Counted from the first letter of the stretch, positions 17,514-25,912 are shown. The stretch is DNA of 64,000 bases from Streptomyces composti (GCF_012034205.1 NZ_JAATEM010000012.1:62001-126000); one strand, 5' to 3'. Made by a program: numbers and translations. Notes: a model not told the origin generated them from the sequence alone.

Positions 17514-17709
17514 CGGCTGACGCGGTCACTCTACAGGACCCCGAGGGGTGCTCCCGACCACCCCCGTCGCGGGCCGGGCGGGAGCGGCCGGCGCGGGGTA
17601 CATCATTCGGACCGTCAACATGCGCCCGGTGCGGACAGTTGGGAAACTGATCTCCGTGGACAGGCGCGAAAGTGGTCAGGGTGGTCCCGGGAAATGTGAG
17701 GGGAATCGC

Positions 17710-18924
17710 ATGGAGTCGCCGGTATTCGAGGAATTCGAGCCCGCGAGCGACTGCGACTGCCCCGGATGCGTGCACTGGCGGCGCGTCCTTCCGCATCACC
17801 CCTCCGGCCGGCCGGCCGGACATCCGGCTGCGCGCAGGCCGCTGGTGGTGGCCGCCGCGACGGCTGCGGCGCTGGGCGGCGGCGCGATCCCGGCGGTGGC
17901 CGACCCGTCCCCCTCGCCGGCCCCCGGCGGGACCCTTCGTCCCGGCGATTCCGCAGGTCAGGAGCGTCAGACGCCGCAGGGTCCGCAGGCCCCGCTGTAC
18001 GGCCCCGGCGGGCAGAGCACGCCTCCCGAGACCTCGCCGCAGATCCGCGCGATCACCCGAGCGGAGATCATCCGCAGGGCGCGGAAATGGGTGACCGAGA
18101 AGGTTCCGTACCGCACGGACGCGTACTGGTCCGACGGTTACCGGCAGGACTGTTCGGGTTATGTCTCGATGGCCTGGAACCTGCCCCGCAACGAATGGAC
18201 CGGATCGCTCGCGAGCTACGCCGAGAAAATCTCGAAAAGCGAACTCCAGCCGGGCGACATACTGCTGTTCCACAATGCCGCCGACCCCGTCCAGGGATCC
18301 CATGTCGTCCTCTTCGGCGGCTGGTCCGACACCGGGCGCACCTCCTATCTGGCCTACGAGATGACGCCGCCGCACGCCGTGGCCAGGACGACTCCGTACG
18401 CCTACTGGAGCAACTCCAGCCGCTACGTCCCGTACCGCTACAAGGGCGTCACCGCCTCCAGGGCGGGCTCCGTCCCGGCCGTCGTGCCGCGCCGGGCGCC
18501 GTTCCCGGGGGCGTCGCTTTCCGGCCCCGGGGCCGTCGACGGGTACGTCACGGAGCCCGGGCGGGTGCGCTCCGGCCGGGGCGAGGACGTCCCGCGCGGC
18601 ACCCAGAGCGGAGGTTCCGCTTCCGCCGTGCCCGGGTCGGCGGGGACGCCCTTCGGCGCGGGCCGGACCCCCGCCTCGCACGGGGTGCCGGGCTATCCGG
18701 GGCGGGCCGCCTTCCGGCCCGGCGCCGAGAACGAGTACGTCACCCGGCTGGGGCGGCAGCTGGTGAGGAAGGGGTTCGGCCGCCACTACACCACCGGTCC
18801 GGGCCCGCGCTGGACCGAGGAGGACCGCCGCAACGTCGAGGAGTTCCAGCGGGCCCAGGGCTGGCGTGGCGGCGCCGCGGACGGCCACCCCGGCCCGGAG
18901 ACCTGGCGACGGCTGTTCCTGTGA
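17710..18924 (+). CDS. Secreted NlpC/P60-like peptidase with peptidoglycan-binding domain
   Basis: This is a 404-residue wall-targeted protein. About 50 residues with the unusual cluster DCDCPGCVHWRR precede the hydrophobic export segment (PLVVAAATAAALGG). A NlpC/P60-like domain follows, with the catalytic-type Cys in YRQDCSGYVSMAW and His in GSHVVLFGG. After a Gly/Ser/Pro linker, the last about 60 residues form a peptidoglycan-binding domain (RWTEEDRRNVEEFQRAQGW). It probably cuts peptides in, or binds, peptidoglycan. Its place beside cslA and the LPMO suggests wall remodelling for glycan passage. The ATG at 17710 has GAGGGG upstream. Confidence 0.82.
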   Translation: MESPVFEEFEPASDCDCPGCVHWRRVLPHHPSGRPAGHPAARRPLVVAAATAAALGGGAIPAVADPSPSPAPGGTLRPGDSAGQERQTPQGPQAPLYGPGGQSTPPETSPQIRAITRAEIIRRARKWVTEKVPYRTDAYWSDGYRQDCSGYVSMAWNLPRNEWTGSLASYAEKISKSELQPGDILLFHNAADPVQGSHVVLFGGWSDTGRTSYLAYEMTPPHAVARTTPYAYWSNSSRYVPYRYKGVTASRAGSVPAVVPRRAPFPGASLSGPGAVDGYVTEPGRVRSGRGEDVPRGTQSGGSASAVPGSAGTPFGAGRTPASHGVPGYPGRAAFRPGAENEYVTRLGRQLVRKGFGRHYTTGPGPRWTEEDRRNVEEFQRAQGWRGGAADGHPGPETWRRLFL

Positions 18925-19007
18925 GCCGGCTGCCGAGCCCGCCTCGGTGAGCCGGCCCCGAGGCACTGTCCGATGTGACGCATCTGGCGCGAAGGCTGGA
19001 GGCACGC

Positions 19008-20195
19008 ATGACCACGACCACCGACCACACCCCGGAGTCCACCCCCGAGTCCACCCCCGAAGCCGCCGCGGCGTCCGCCCCGGGGCCCGGCCGGGCCACC
19101 GGGCAGCAGGCAGCGGCGACCGCAGCGGCGGCGCCCCGGCCCGCCCGGCTCATCCGCACCGAGTCCACCACCGAGATCCCCGTCCATCTGCTGTTCCGTG
19201 ACGACCCCGACCCGGCGCCGCTGCCGCTGCGGCCCGCGGTGGTGGGCCGCAGGGAGGGCACCGGGGAGCAGCCTCGGCTGCGCCGCCCCGCCGCCGAGGG
19301 CCCGCGCCCGGAGCCGGGCGTCGACCCCGAGCTGGTGGAGCGGCCGGCCAGGGTGCTGCCGGGCGCCGCGGGCGTGGCTGCCGGGCTGTGCGGGGCGGCC
19401 GGATGCCTGGCCACCTCCTGGTGGGCGGGGGTGCTGCCGGCCGTGTCCGGTGCCTCCGGGCTCGGGGCGCCGGCGGCGGGGCTCGGCCCCGCGCAGTGGG
19501 CGGCGTACGCGGGCGCGGCGGCGCTCGGGCTCTTCGGCTTCGGCGGGCTGGCCCGGGGGCGGACCGGACGCGCCTGGGTGCTCGACCTGTTCGGCCGCTA
19601 CCGGGGGACCGTGCGCCGCACCGGACTGCTCTGGGTCAATCCGCTGCTGCTGCGCCGCCGGGTCGACGTGCGGCTGCGGCACTGGCGCAGCGAGCCGATG
19701 CAGGCGGCCGACCGCGGCGGGGCGGCGCTGCGGGTGGTGGTGCTGGTGGTGTGGCGGGTGCGGGACACCGCGCGGGCCGTGCTCGGGGTCGAGGACCACG
19801 AGAGCTATCTGCGCCGGTGCGTGGAGGCGGCGCTGCTGCGGGTGCCCGTGGAGGAGCCGGGGGCGGGCAAGGGCCAGATGGAGGCGGCGCAGGAGGCGCT
19901 GACCCGAGCGGTGGCCCAGGACACGGCGCCGGTGGGGATCGAGGTGTTCGCGGTGCGGCCGGTGCGGGTGGAGTACGCCCCGGAGGTGGCCGCCGCGATG
20001 CACCGCCGCCGGATCGCCGCGCTGGACGCCCAGCACCGGGCGAGCGTGCTGAACGCGGTCGTGGACTCGGTCGAGGACACCGTGACCCGGCTGACCGTGC
20101 GGGGCCTGGTCGAGCTGGACGACTACGAACGCAAGGCGCTGGTGAGGGACTTGACGGTGGCGTTCTGTGCGGGGCGGAGTCACACCGGTCCCTGA
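19008..20195 (+). CDS. SPFH/band-7 domain membrane protein
   Basis: This 395-residue protein has a disordered N-terminal third rich in Thr, Pro and Ala, then two hydrophobic segments (GAAGVAAGLCGAAGC and AAYAGAAALGLFGF). A stomatin/flotillin-type SPFH domain follows: LLWVNPLLLRRRVDVRLRHW, then VVVLVVWRVRDTARAVLGV, with a helical tail. SPFH proteins form membrane-bound rings that organise patches of membrane or proteases. GGAGG lies just before the ATG at 19008. It sits between the wall hydrolase and the LPMO, so a role in arranging the tip machinery is reasonable but inferred. Confidence 0.82.
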   Translation: MTTTTDHTPESTPESTPEAAAASAPGPGRATGQQAAATAAAAPRPARLIRTESTTEIPVHLLFRDDPDPAPLPLRPAVVGRREGTGEQPRLRRPAAEGPRPEPGVDPELVERPARVLPGAAGVAAGLCGAAGCLATSWWAGVLPAVSGASGLGAPAAGLGPAQWAAYAGAAALGLFGFGGLARGRTGRAWVLDLFGRYRGTVRRTGLLWVNPLLLRRRVDVRLRHWRSEPMQAADRGGAALRVVVLVVWRVRDTARAVLGVEDHESYLRRCVEAALLRVPVEEPGAGKGQMEAAQEALTRAVAQDTAPVGIEVFAVRPVRVEYAPEVAAAMHRRRIAALDAQHRASVLNAVVDSVEDTVTRLTVRGLVELDDYERKALVRDLTVAFCAGRSHTGP

Positions 20196-20259
20196 CCGGC
20201 CGGCCGAACAGGTCGGTCGATTGGTATGGACATGTTCAACCAACGGCAATACGCTGACG

Positions 20260-20276
20260 CTTGGTCTAGACCTAGT
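20260..20276 (+). promoter_or_regulatory. DasR-type box (dre) upstream of the LPMO gene
   Basis: The core TGGTCTAGACC is a perfect palindrome identical to the centre of the known DasR consensus (A[CG]TGGTCTAGACCA[CG]T). It lies 43 bp before the LPMO start. DasR represses chitin and GlcNAc genes until amino-sugar phosphates build up, which fits a chitin- or glucan-active LPMO. Confidence 0.72.
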
Positions 20277-20318
20277 GCACGGCTCACTGATCTTCCCCCA
20301 CACTCCAGGAGCGGCAGC

Positions 20319-20924
20319 ATGCGCACACGGACCAAGCTGTACGCAGCCGCGGTGGGACTGGCCACGACGGGAGCCCTCGTGCTCTCCTCCGGCGGGGCCA
20401 GCGGCCACGGCTACACCGATCTGCCCGTCAGCCGGCAGAAGCTCTGCCAGAACGGCACCGTCACCAACTGCGGCGACATCCAGTGGGAGCCGCAGAGCGT
20501 CGAGGGCCCCAAGGGCTTCCCCTCCGGCGGACCCGCGGACGGCCAGATCTGTTCCGGCAACAACACGCGGTTCGGCCAGCTCGACAACCCGCGCACCCCC
20601 TCGGGCGGCGCCTGGCCCACCACCAAGGTCACGGGCGGGCAGAACTACACCTTCCGGTGGCAGTTCACCGCCATGCACGCCACCACCGACTTCAAGTACT
20701 ACGTCACCAAGCAGGGCTGGAACGAGGACCACAAGCTCTCCCGGTCCGACCTCAACCTGACCCCGTTCCTGACCGTGCCCTACAACGGCCAGCGCCCGCC
20801 GCAGACGCTCTCGCACGACGGCCGGCTCCCCACGGGGCTCAGCGGCCACCATGTGATCCTCGCGGTCTGGACGATCGCCGACACCGGCAACGCGTTCTAC
20901 GCCTGCTCGGACGTCGAGTTCTGA
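20319..20924 (+). CDS. lpmP: AA10 lytic polysaccharide monooxygenase
   Basis: This 201-residue secreted protein has a signal peptide ending at GASG, so the mature protein starts with His-Gly-Tyr, the first His of the copper histidine brace. The second brace His is in FTAMHATTDFKYY. It is a single-domain chitin/cellulose-active AA10 with four cysteines placed for two disulfides. The match of order with S. coelicolor SCO2833 (LpmP, reported to assist tip-glycan deposition) is from memory. AGGAG precedes the ATG at 20319, and a DasR-type box lies upstream. Confidence 0.9.
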   Translation: MRTRTKLYAAAVGLATTGALVLSSGGASGHGYTDLPVSRQKLCQNGTVTNCGDIQWEPQSVEGPKGFPSGGPADGQICSGNNTRFGQLDNPRTPSGGAWPTTKVTGGQNYTFRWQFTAMHATTDFKYYVTKQGWNEDHKLSRSDLNLTPFLTVPYNGQRPPQTLSHDGRLPTGLSGHHVILAVWTIADTGNAFYACSDVEF

Positions 20925-20966
20925 CCGCCGCACCCCAGGGCCCCGTTCCGGGCTTGAAGTGAACCA

Positions 20967-21014
20967 CCGGTTCGTCCGGCGTGGGCAGGTCACCCCCGCG
21001 CCCGGACGAACCGG
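20967..21014 (+). terminator. Hairpin after the LPMO gene
   Basis: A 13-bp stem (ccggttcgtccgg and its complement) with a 22-nt loop starts 43 bp after the LPMO stop. Confidence 0.55.
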
Positions 21015-21064
21015 GCCGGACGGGGCGCCGAGCGGCCGAAGGCCGCAGACGTCCGGGCATGGCA

Positions 21065-21094
21065 AAGGGCCTCCCGCTCCCACGAGAGGCCCTT
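21065..21094 (-). terminator. Terminator of tRNA-Lys copy 2
   Basis: A 9-bp stem (aagggcctc / gaggccctt) with a 12-nt loop lies 5 bp beyond the tRNA 3' end. Confidence 0.65.
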
Positions 21095-21099
21095 CTGCG

Positions 21100-21173
21100 T
21101 GCGCCGCCAGGGACTCGAACCCCGGACCCGCTGATTAAGAGTCAGCTGCTCTAACCAACTGAGCTAGCGGCGC
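21100..21173 (-). tRNA. tRNA-Lys (CTT), copy 2
   Basis: It is identical base for base to the copy at 17440, in the same orientation, 3660 bp away. All four stems and the CTT anticodon are intact. Confidence 0.97.
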
Positions 21174-21274
21174 ATGACTCACACCGTCCGCGTCCCCGCG
21201 GGCGGCGTCGACGTCAATACTACCTGGTCCGAAGGGGTGCTCCTGACCACCGCCCGAGCGGCCGGCCGGGAACC

Positions 21275-22027
21275 TCAGATCGCCAGCGACAGCAGCACCG
21301 GGGCCGCACCGCGGTTCAGGGTCTCGGCGGCCTGGCGCAGCCGGTGCGCGTGCTCCACGGGCAGGGACAGGGCGAGGCTCCCCACCGAGGACCCCGCCGT
21401 GATCGGCACCGCGGCGCAGACCGTACCGACCGCGTACTCCTGCAGATCGAGGACCGGCACGGTCGGCGGCTGTGCCGCCAGCCGGGACAGCAGCACCTTG
21501 TCGCTGGTGATGGTGCGCGAGGTGAGCCGCGCCGGACGGTACCGGGCGAGATGGTCGCGCCGGCCCTGGTGGTCGAGCTGGGTGAGCAGGCTCTTGCCGA
21601 CCGCCGTCGCGTGCGCGGACACCCGGAAGTCGACCCACTCGTTGACCTTCGGGGTGGCCGGGCTGTCCGCGTACTGCGTGACCTTGACCTCGCCGTCGAC
21701 GTACCGGCTCAGATAGACGGCGGCACCCACGCTGTCCCGCAGCCGGTCCAGGGTGGCCTGGAGCTTGGCGCGCAGGGCCTCGTCGTGGTCCCGGGCGGAG
21801 CCGAGGCGGGCGAGGGCCTCCCCGCCGGCACAGCTGCCGTCGGCGAGCCGCTCGACATAGGACTCGCGGACCAGCATCCGCAGCAGCGGGGCCAGCCGGT
21901 CCGGCCCCAGGCCGCTCTCCCGGGCGAGCTCCGCCTCACCGATCCCGCCGCTGTGCCGCGCCACCGTCTCGAGCACCCGCAGGGCGCCCTGGACCGAGCG
22001 GTACGGCGTGGTCGGCTCCAGCCTCAT
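21275..22027 (-). CDS. IclR family transcriptional regulator
   Basis: This 250-residue regulator has an N-terminal winged helix (VQGALRVLETVARHSGG...ELARESGLGPDRLAPLLRML) and a C-terminal effector domain with the IclR motif VSAHATAVGKSLLTQLD. IclR proteins usually control uptake or catabolic genes and respond to small organic acids. It starts at an ATG at 22027 with GAGGTGAG upstream. It lies on the same side as the ehu operon and is a candidate regulator of it or of the catabolic genes at 27-32 kb. No shared operator could be identified by eye. Confidence 0.88.
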   Translation of the reverse strand: MRLEPTTPYRSVQGALRVLETVARHSGGIGEAELARESGLGPDRLAPLLRMLVRESYVERLADGSCAGGEALARLGSARDHDEALRAKLQATLDRLRDSVGAAVYLSRYVDGEVKVTQYADSPATPKVNEWVDFRVSAHATAVGKSLLTQLDHQGRRDHLARYRPARLTSRTITSDKVLLSRLAAQPPTVPVLDLQEYAVGTVCAAVPITAGSSVGSLALSLPVEHAHRLRQAAETLNRGAAPVLLSLAI

Positions 22028-22199
22028 CTGCTCACCTCGCGCTGCGCTCACGTGGTCAGGGCCGCGGTCCGGTCGGCGATTCCCGTCCACGATAGCCGTC
22101 AAGGAGCTGCTGCGGAGCGGGTGTTGACGAGATTCCCGGGACGCTGCCGTGGTGCGAAAGAGGCGTCGTGAACAGGGGGTATGCCGCTGGATTATGACA

Positions 22200-22248
22200 A
22201 CGGCCGGTGCGGGCGGCGCCGGATTTCGGCGCCGCCCGCACCGGCCGT
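22200..22248 (-). terminator. Strong terminator after the small LuxR-type gene
   Basis: A perfect 21-bp stem (acggccggtgcgggcggcgcc with its complement) and a 7-nt loop (ggatttc) lie 12 bp after the stop codon. Confidence 0.85.
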
Positions 22249-22260
22249 TCCGTGGGCGGT

Positions 22261-22572
22261 CTATCCGACGGCGGAATGCCTCTCCGGGCAGATCAGCCCA
22301 TGGTGTACCGCCGCGACGACCGCCGCTTCGAGTCTGGTGTTCAGTCCTAGCTTTTCGATGATGTGTGCGACATGGGCCTTGACGGTGCGCTCCGCAATGC
22401 CCAGCCGCCGGGCCAGAGCACGGTTGGCCATGCCTCCCCCGAGCAGGGCCAGTACTTCCCGTTCGCGATCGGTTAACTCCTTTATGGGTGGCGCTCCGTC
22501 GGCGGCCCGGAGGATGATCCGGCACGAGCATGCGGCGGAACATGCGGGCTGAGTGGTCGTTGCAGTGGACAC
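22261..22572 (-). CDS. Stand-alone LuxR-type HTH regulator, 103 aa
   Basis: This 103-residue protein is almost only a LuxR/GerE DNA-binding domain: LTDREREVLALLGGG, then LARRLGIAERTVKAHVAHIIEKLGL. There is no receiver domain; the first 20 residues instead hold the cysteines of CSAACSCR, which could bind a metal or sense redox state. The GTG start at 22572 has GGGGAA upstream. It is transcribed toward the IclR gene, with ehuA behind it. What it senses is unknown. Confidence 0.78.
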   Translation of the reverse strand: MSTATTTQPACSAACSCRIILRAADGAPPIKELTDREREVLALLGGGMANRALARRLGIAERTVKAHVAHIIEKLGLNTRLEAAVVAAVHHGLICPERHSAVG

Positions 22573-22626
22573 GAATTCCCCGTTTCCCCGTTGACTGTCT
22601 CACTGGCAACGCCCACTCTAGATCAC

Positions 22627-22661
22627 GAAGTGGACTGCAGGAATCCCTTATTGGCCACTTC
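22627..22661. promoter_or_regulatory. Inverted repeat upstream of the LuxR-type gene
   Basis: GAAGTGG and CCACTTC face each other 21 bp apart in an AT-richer patch between ehuA and the LuxR-type gene. It may be a regulator site; nothing identifies the protein. Confidence 0.3.
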
Positions 22662-22748
22662 TGAAATCACCCTCCATGGCGTGAAGTGCGCAGTGTGGTC
22701 AGCGCGTGAACATTCACCTTCTTTGCGATTATGAACGGAACCTCTTCG

Positions 22749-23537
22749 TCACAGGATGGTGCTCAGGAATTCGCGCGTGCGCTCGTGATCGGGGTCTCCG
22801 AACAGCTTCTCCGGCGAGCCGGATTCGATGACCCGGCCCGAGTCGAACATGAGCACCTGGTCGGAGATGTCCCGGGCGAAGCTCATCTCGTGGGTCACAC
22901 AGAGCATCGTGATGTCGGTGCTGTGGGCGATGTCCCGCAGCACGTCGAGGACACCCGCGACCAGCTCCGGGTCGAGCGCCGAGGTCACCTCGTCGAGCAG
23001 CAGCACCTGCGGCCGCATCGCCAGCGCCCGGGCGATCGCGACCCGCTGCTGCTGCCCGCCGGACAGGTGCGTCGGATAGGCGTCGCACTTGTCGGCGAGA
23101 CCGACCAGCTCCAGCAGCTCCCGCGCCCTGGCCTCCGCCTCGTCCTTCGACATCCCGAGGACGGTGACGGGAGCCTCGGTGACATTCCGCAGCACCTTCA
23201 TGTTGGGGAAGAGGTTGAACTGCTGGAAGACCATTCCAATCTTCTTGCGCACCTCCCGGACCTGCTTCTCGGGGGCGGGGTAGAGCTGCTCCCCGTCCAC
23301 GGTGATGATGCCCTCGTCGGGCTGCACCAGCGTCATCAGCAGCCGCAGGATGGTCGTCTTGCCGGACCCCGAAGGGCCGATCAGCGTGACGTGCTTTCCG
23401 GCGTCCACCGTGAAGTTGAGCTGATCGAGGACGGTGTTGTCACCGAAGCGCTTGGTGACCTGGTCGAGGCGGATGACTTCGCGGGTCGTCCCGGTGTCAC
23501 GAGGAATCTGGGGTGTGGGTTCGGTCTCAGCGGACAA
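22749..23537 (-). CDS. ehuA: ABC transporter ATP-binding protein, EhuA-like
   Basis: This 262-residue ATPase of the polar amino acid/compatible-solute type shows Walker A GPSGSGKT, signature LSGGQQQR, Walker B VLLLDEVTSALDPE and the switch His in VTHEM. It powers the EhuCD permease. The TTG start at 23537, preceded by GGAG, lies inside the end of ehuD (11-bp overlap), so it is the last gene of the ehuBCDA-like operon. As a lone sequence it could serve other amino acids; the name rests mostly on the binding protein. Confidence 0.82.
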   Translation of the reverse strand: MSAETEPTPQIPRDTGTTREVIRLDQVTKRFGDNTVLDQLNFTVDAGKHVTLIGPSGSGKTTILRLLMTLVQPDEGIITVDGEQLYPAPEKQVREVRKKIGMVFQQFNLFPNMKVLRNVTEAPVTVLGMSKDEAEARARELLELVGLADKCDAYPTHLSGGQQQRVAIARALAMRPQVLLLDEVTSALDPELVAGVLDVLRDIAHSTDITMLCVTHEMSFARDISDQVLMFDSGRVIESGSPEKLFGDPDHERTREFLSTIL

Positions 23538-24177
23538 GGCGGCGCTCCAGGGCTCGGAGAAGGAGAGAGGCGGGGTAGGCGATGAGGATGAAGGCGATGC
23601 CCACGAGCACGATCGGCTCGTTCATGTGGAAGGTCTGCGACCCGAACTGGCGGGCCTCGCCCAGCATCTCCAGGACGCCGATGGTCATCAGCATCGGCGA
23701 GTCCTTCAGCATCGCGATGACGTAGTTGCCGAGGGCGGGCACGACACGCCGCAGGGCCTGCGGAAGGATCACCGCGGTCCAGGTGCGTGAACGGGGAAGG
23801 CTGAGGGCCGTGGCGGCCTCCCACTGCCCCGCGGGCACACCGTCGATGCCGGCGCGGTACACCTCGGCCGTGTACGTCGAGTAGTGCAGACCCAGGCCGA
23901 CGACCCCGGTGGTCAGCGCGGAGAGGGTCAGACCCCACTCGGGCAGCACGTAGAAGATGAAGAAGAGCTGCACGAGCAGCGGGGTGTTGCGTATGAACTC
24001 CGTGAACGCGGTGACCGGCCAGCTCACCACCTTCAGCCGGGAACGCTGGGCCAGGGCCCAGAAGAGTCCGAGAGCGAAGGCGATCAACGAGCCCAGCAGC
24101 AAGGCCTGCAGAGTGACCAGCAGTCCGTCCCAGAAGGACGGCAGGAAGTCCTTCAGTGTGGTCCAGTTCCAGTTCAT
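23527..24177 (-). CDS. ehuD: ABC transporter permease, EhuD-like
   Basis: This 216-residue HisM-family inner-membrane permease begins with an amphipathic start (MNWNWTTLKDFLPSFWDGLL) and has about five membrane helices, ending in a basic LLRALERRLVR tail. The EAA-type coupling region is GQWEAATALSLPRSRTWTAV. Its ATG overlaps the ehuC stop (ATGA). It pairs with EhuC to form the channel. Confidence 0.82.
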   Translation of the reverse strand: MNWNWTTLKDFLPSFWDGLLVTLQALLLGSLIAFALGLFWALAQRSRLKVVSWPVTAFTEFIRNTPLLVQLFFIFYVLPEWGLTLSALTTGVVGLGLHYSTYTAEVYRAGIDGVPAGQWEAATALSLPRSRTWTAVILPQALRRVVPALGNYVIAMLKDSPMLMTIGVLEMLGEARQFGSQTFHMNEPIVLVGIAFILIAYPASLLLRALERRLVR

Positions 24178-24923
24178 GCGGCACCTCCGGTGGCCGACGA
24201 GTCGGCGACGAGGTCCTTCCGTGGACCAGGACCAGCCTTGCGGATCACGGTACGACCAGAGGGCGCGGACCGTCCGACTCCCGCCTTCGCCCTGCGCTCG
24301 ACCAGGCGCATGACACGGGTGAGCAGGAAGGCGAGCACGAAGTACATGACGAGGATGACGGTGTACACCGGGGCGCTGTCACCGGTGGCGTTGCGCACCA
24401 GCTGGGCCGCGAAGGTGATGTCGCCGACGCCCAGCACCGAAACCAGGGCGGTGCCCTTCAGCAGCTCGATGAGCAGGTTGTTGAAAGGTGGCACCATCTC
24501 GGGCCAGGCCTGGGGCAGGACGATCTTCCTCAGCCGCTGAGCGGGGGTGAAGCCCAGTGCGATACCTGCCTCCGTCTGGGCCGGCGGCACCGCTGCCACC
24601 GCTCCGCGGACGATCTCGGAGCCGTAGGCGCCGTAGGTGCACCCCAGGGTGAGGACGGCTGCCCACATCGGTACGAGTTGCCAGCCCAGGGTCAGCGGCA
24701 CCACGAAGAAGACCCAGATCATCAGTACCAGGGCCGAAGTGCCCCGAAAGATCTCGAAATAGGCCCCGGAGATGAAGCGGACGATCCACAGCCGGTGGGT
24801 CCTCGCCAGACCCACGACGAAAGCGACGGCCGCGCCGAGAGCGGCGCTGTACACGGTGAGCTGGACCGTGATCCATACACCCCTGAGCAGCAGTTCCCAG
24901 AGGCCTGCGCTGAAGTCTGTCAT
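24174..24923 (-). CDS. ehuC: ABC transporter permease, EhuC-like
   Basis: This 249-residue HisM-family permease has about five membrane helices, the coupling region QTEAGIALGFTPAQRLRKIV, and a cytoplasmic tail of about 30 polar residues. I place the start at ATG 24923, because AGGAG is 11 bp upstream and the codon overlaps the ehuB stop as ATGA. A GTG at 24932 is too close to that ribosome site. Confidence 0.82.
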   Translation of the reverse strand: MTDFSAGLWELLLRGVWITVQLTVYSAALGAAVAFVVGLARTHRLWIVRFISGAYFEIFRGTSALVLMIWVFFVVPLTLGWQLVPMWAAVLTLGCTYGAYGSEIVRGAVAAVPPAQTEAGIALGFTPAQRLRKIVLPQAWPEMVPPFNNLLIELLKGTALVSVLGVGDITFAAQLVRNATGDSAPVYTVILVMYFVLAFLLTRVMRLVERRAKAGVGRSAPSGRTVIRKAGPGPRKDLVADSSATGGAA

Positions 24924-25852
24924 GGGCGGCACTTCTCCTCGGCCGTGAGGGACGTCATCTGGTCCTCGGTGAAGCCGAAGGGGCGCATGACTTCGAGCAG
25001 TTCGCCGCTGCGCTTCATCTTGTGCAGCTCCCGGTTGAACGCGTCACGCAGATTGCGCTCCGTCGAGCGGAACGCGAACCCGCCGACGTCGATGACCGGT
25101 TTGCCGTCCACGATGGGCGTGACCTCGTCAGTGGCCTCCACCTTGTTGCTGCCGGACTGCTCGACCACATTGCGCACGGTGACCGCGGTCCCCGCGAAGA
25201 CGTCTACGCGGCCCTGTTCGACGGCGAGGAGACCGGCCAACTGGTCGGGAAGGGTGTCGATCTTCTTGACACCAGCCTCCTTGGCGTAGTCGATCTCCGC
25301 GTAGCCGATACCGGTGGCCATGCGAGCGCCGGTGCGGGCGATGTCCTCGTAGGTTCGCAGATTCATCGGATTGCCCTTGCGTACGATGAAGGCATCCTTC
25401 ATCTGGTACTCGGGATCGGCGAAGAGGACCTGCTCGCAGCGTTCGGGGTTGATGTACATGCCGGCCGCGACCACATCGAACTGCAGAGAGTTGAGCCCGA
25501 AGATCAGCGAGCCGAACTCTGTGGGGAACGGCTCCACCCGCTCGACGCCCAGCCGCTGGAAGATGCGGGTGGCGATGGCCGGAGCGGAACCGGTGATCTC
25601 TCCGTCCTTGCCTATGTATCCGTAGGGCTGCTCGCCGGCGATGCCCAGGCGCACGGTGCCCCTCGCGCGTAGTTGCTGCAGCAGATGCCCGCCGTCTCCG
25701 GTGTCCGCAGTGGCCACTCGGCTGCAGCCGCTCGCCGCGCCGACCACGCCGGTGGTGGCCAGAGCAGCGGTGCCGGTGAGCAGCAGGCGGCGGGAGATGG
25801 CGGGGCGGCCTCTGGGCCGTGAGCCGTTGTCGACTGCCTGTTCTGGAACCAT
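24920..25852 (-). CDS. ehuB: Solute-binding protein, ectoine/hydroxyectoine type (EhuB-like)
   Basis: This 310-residue binding protein has a twin-arginine-like export segment (ISRRLLLTGTAALATTGVV) ending in a Cys (SGCSR), so it is probably a lipoprotein. The mature domain contains VRLGIAGEQPYGYIG, the TEFGSLIFGLNSLQFDVVAAGMY stretch and INPERCEQVLFADPEY, which read like EhuB of Sinorhizobium as I remember it. EhuB binds ectoine and hydroxyectoine. It leads the operon with 4-bp overlaps to ehuC. The ATG at 25852 has no good ribosome site, so the start is uncertain. Another cyclic amidine or amino acid is possible. Confidence 0.8.
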   Translation of the reverse strand: MVPEQAVDNGSRPRGRPAISRRLLLTGTAALATTGVVGAASGCSRVATADTGDGGHLLQQLRARGTVRLGIAGEQPYGYIGKDGEITGSAPAIATRIFQRLGVERVEPFPTEFGSLIFGLNSLQFDVVAAGMYINPERCEQVLFADPEYQMKDAFIVRKGNPMNLRTYEDIARTGARMATGIGYAEIDYAKEAGVKKIDTLPDQLAGLLAVEQGRVDVFAGTAVTVRNVVEQSGSNKVEATDEVTPIVDGKPVIDVGGFAFRSTERNLRDAFNRELHKMKRSGELLEVMRPFGFTEDQMTSLTAEEKCRP

Positions 25853-25912
25853 GGGCGCGCCGCTACCCAGGTTGCTGCTGAGTATTCCCTCTCGTTCGTG
25901 GAGAGGTCGTGT

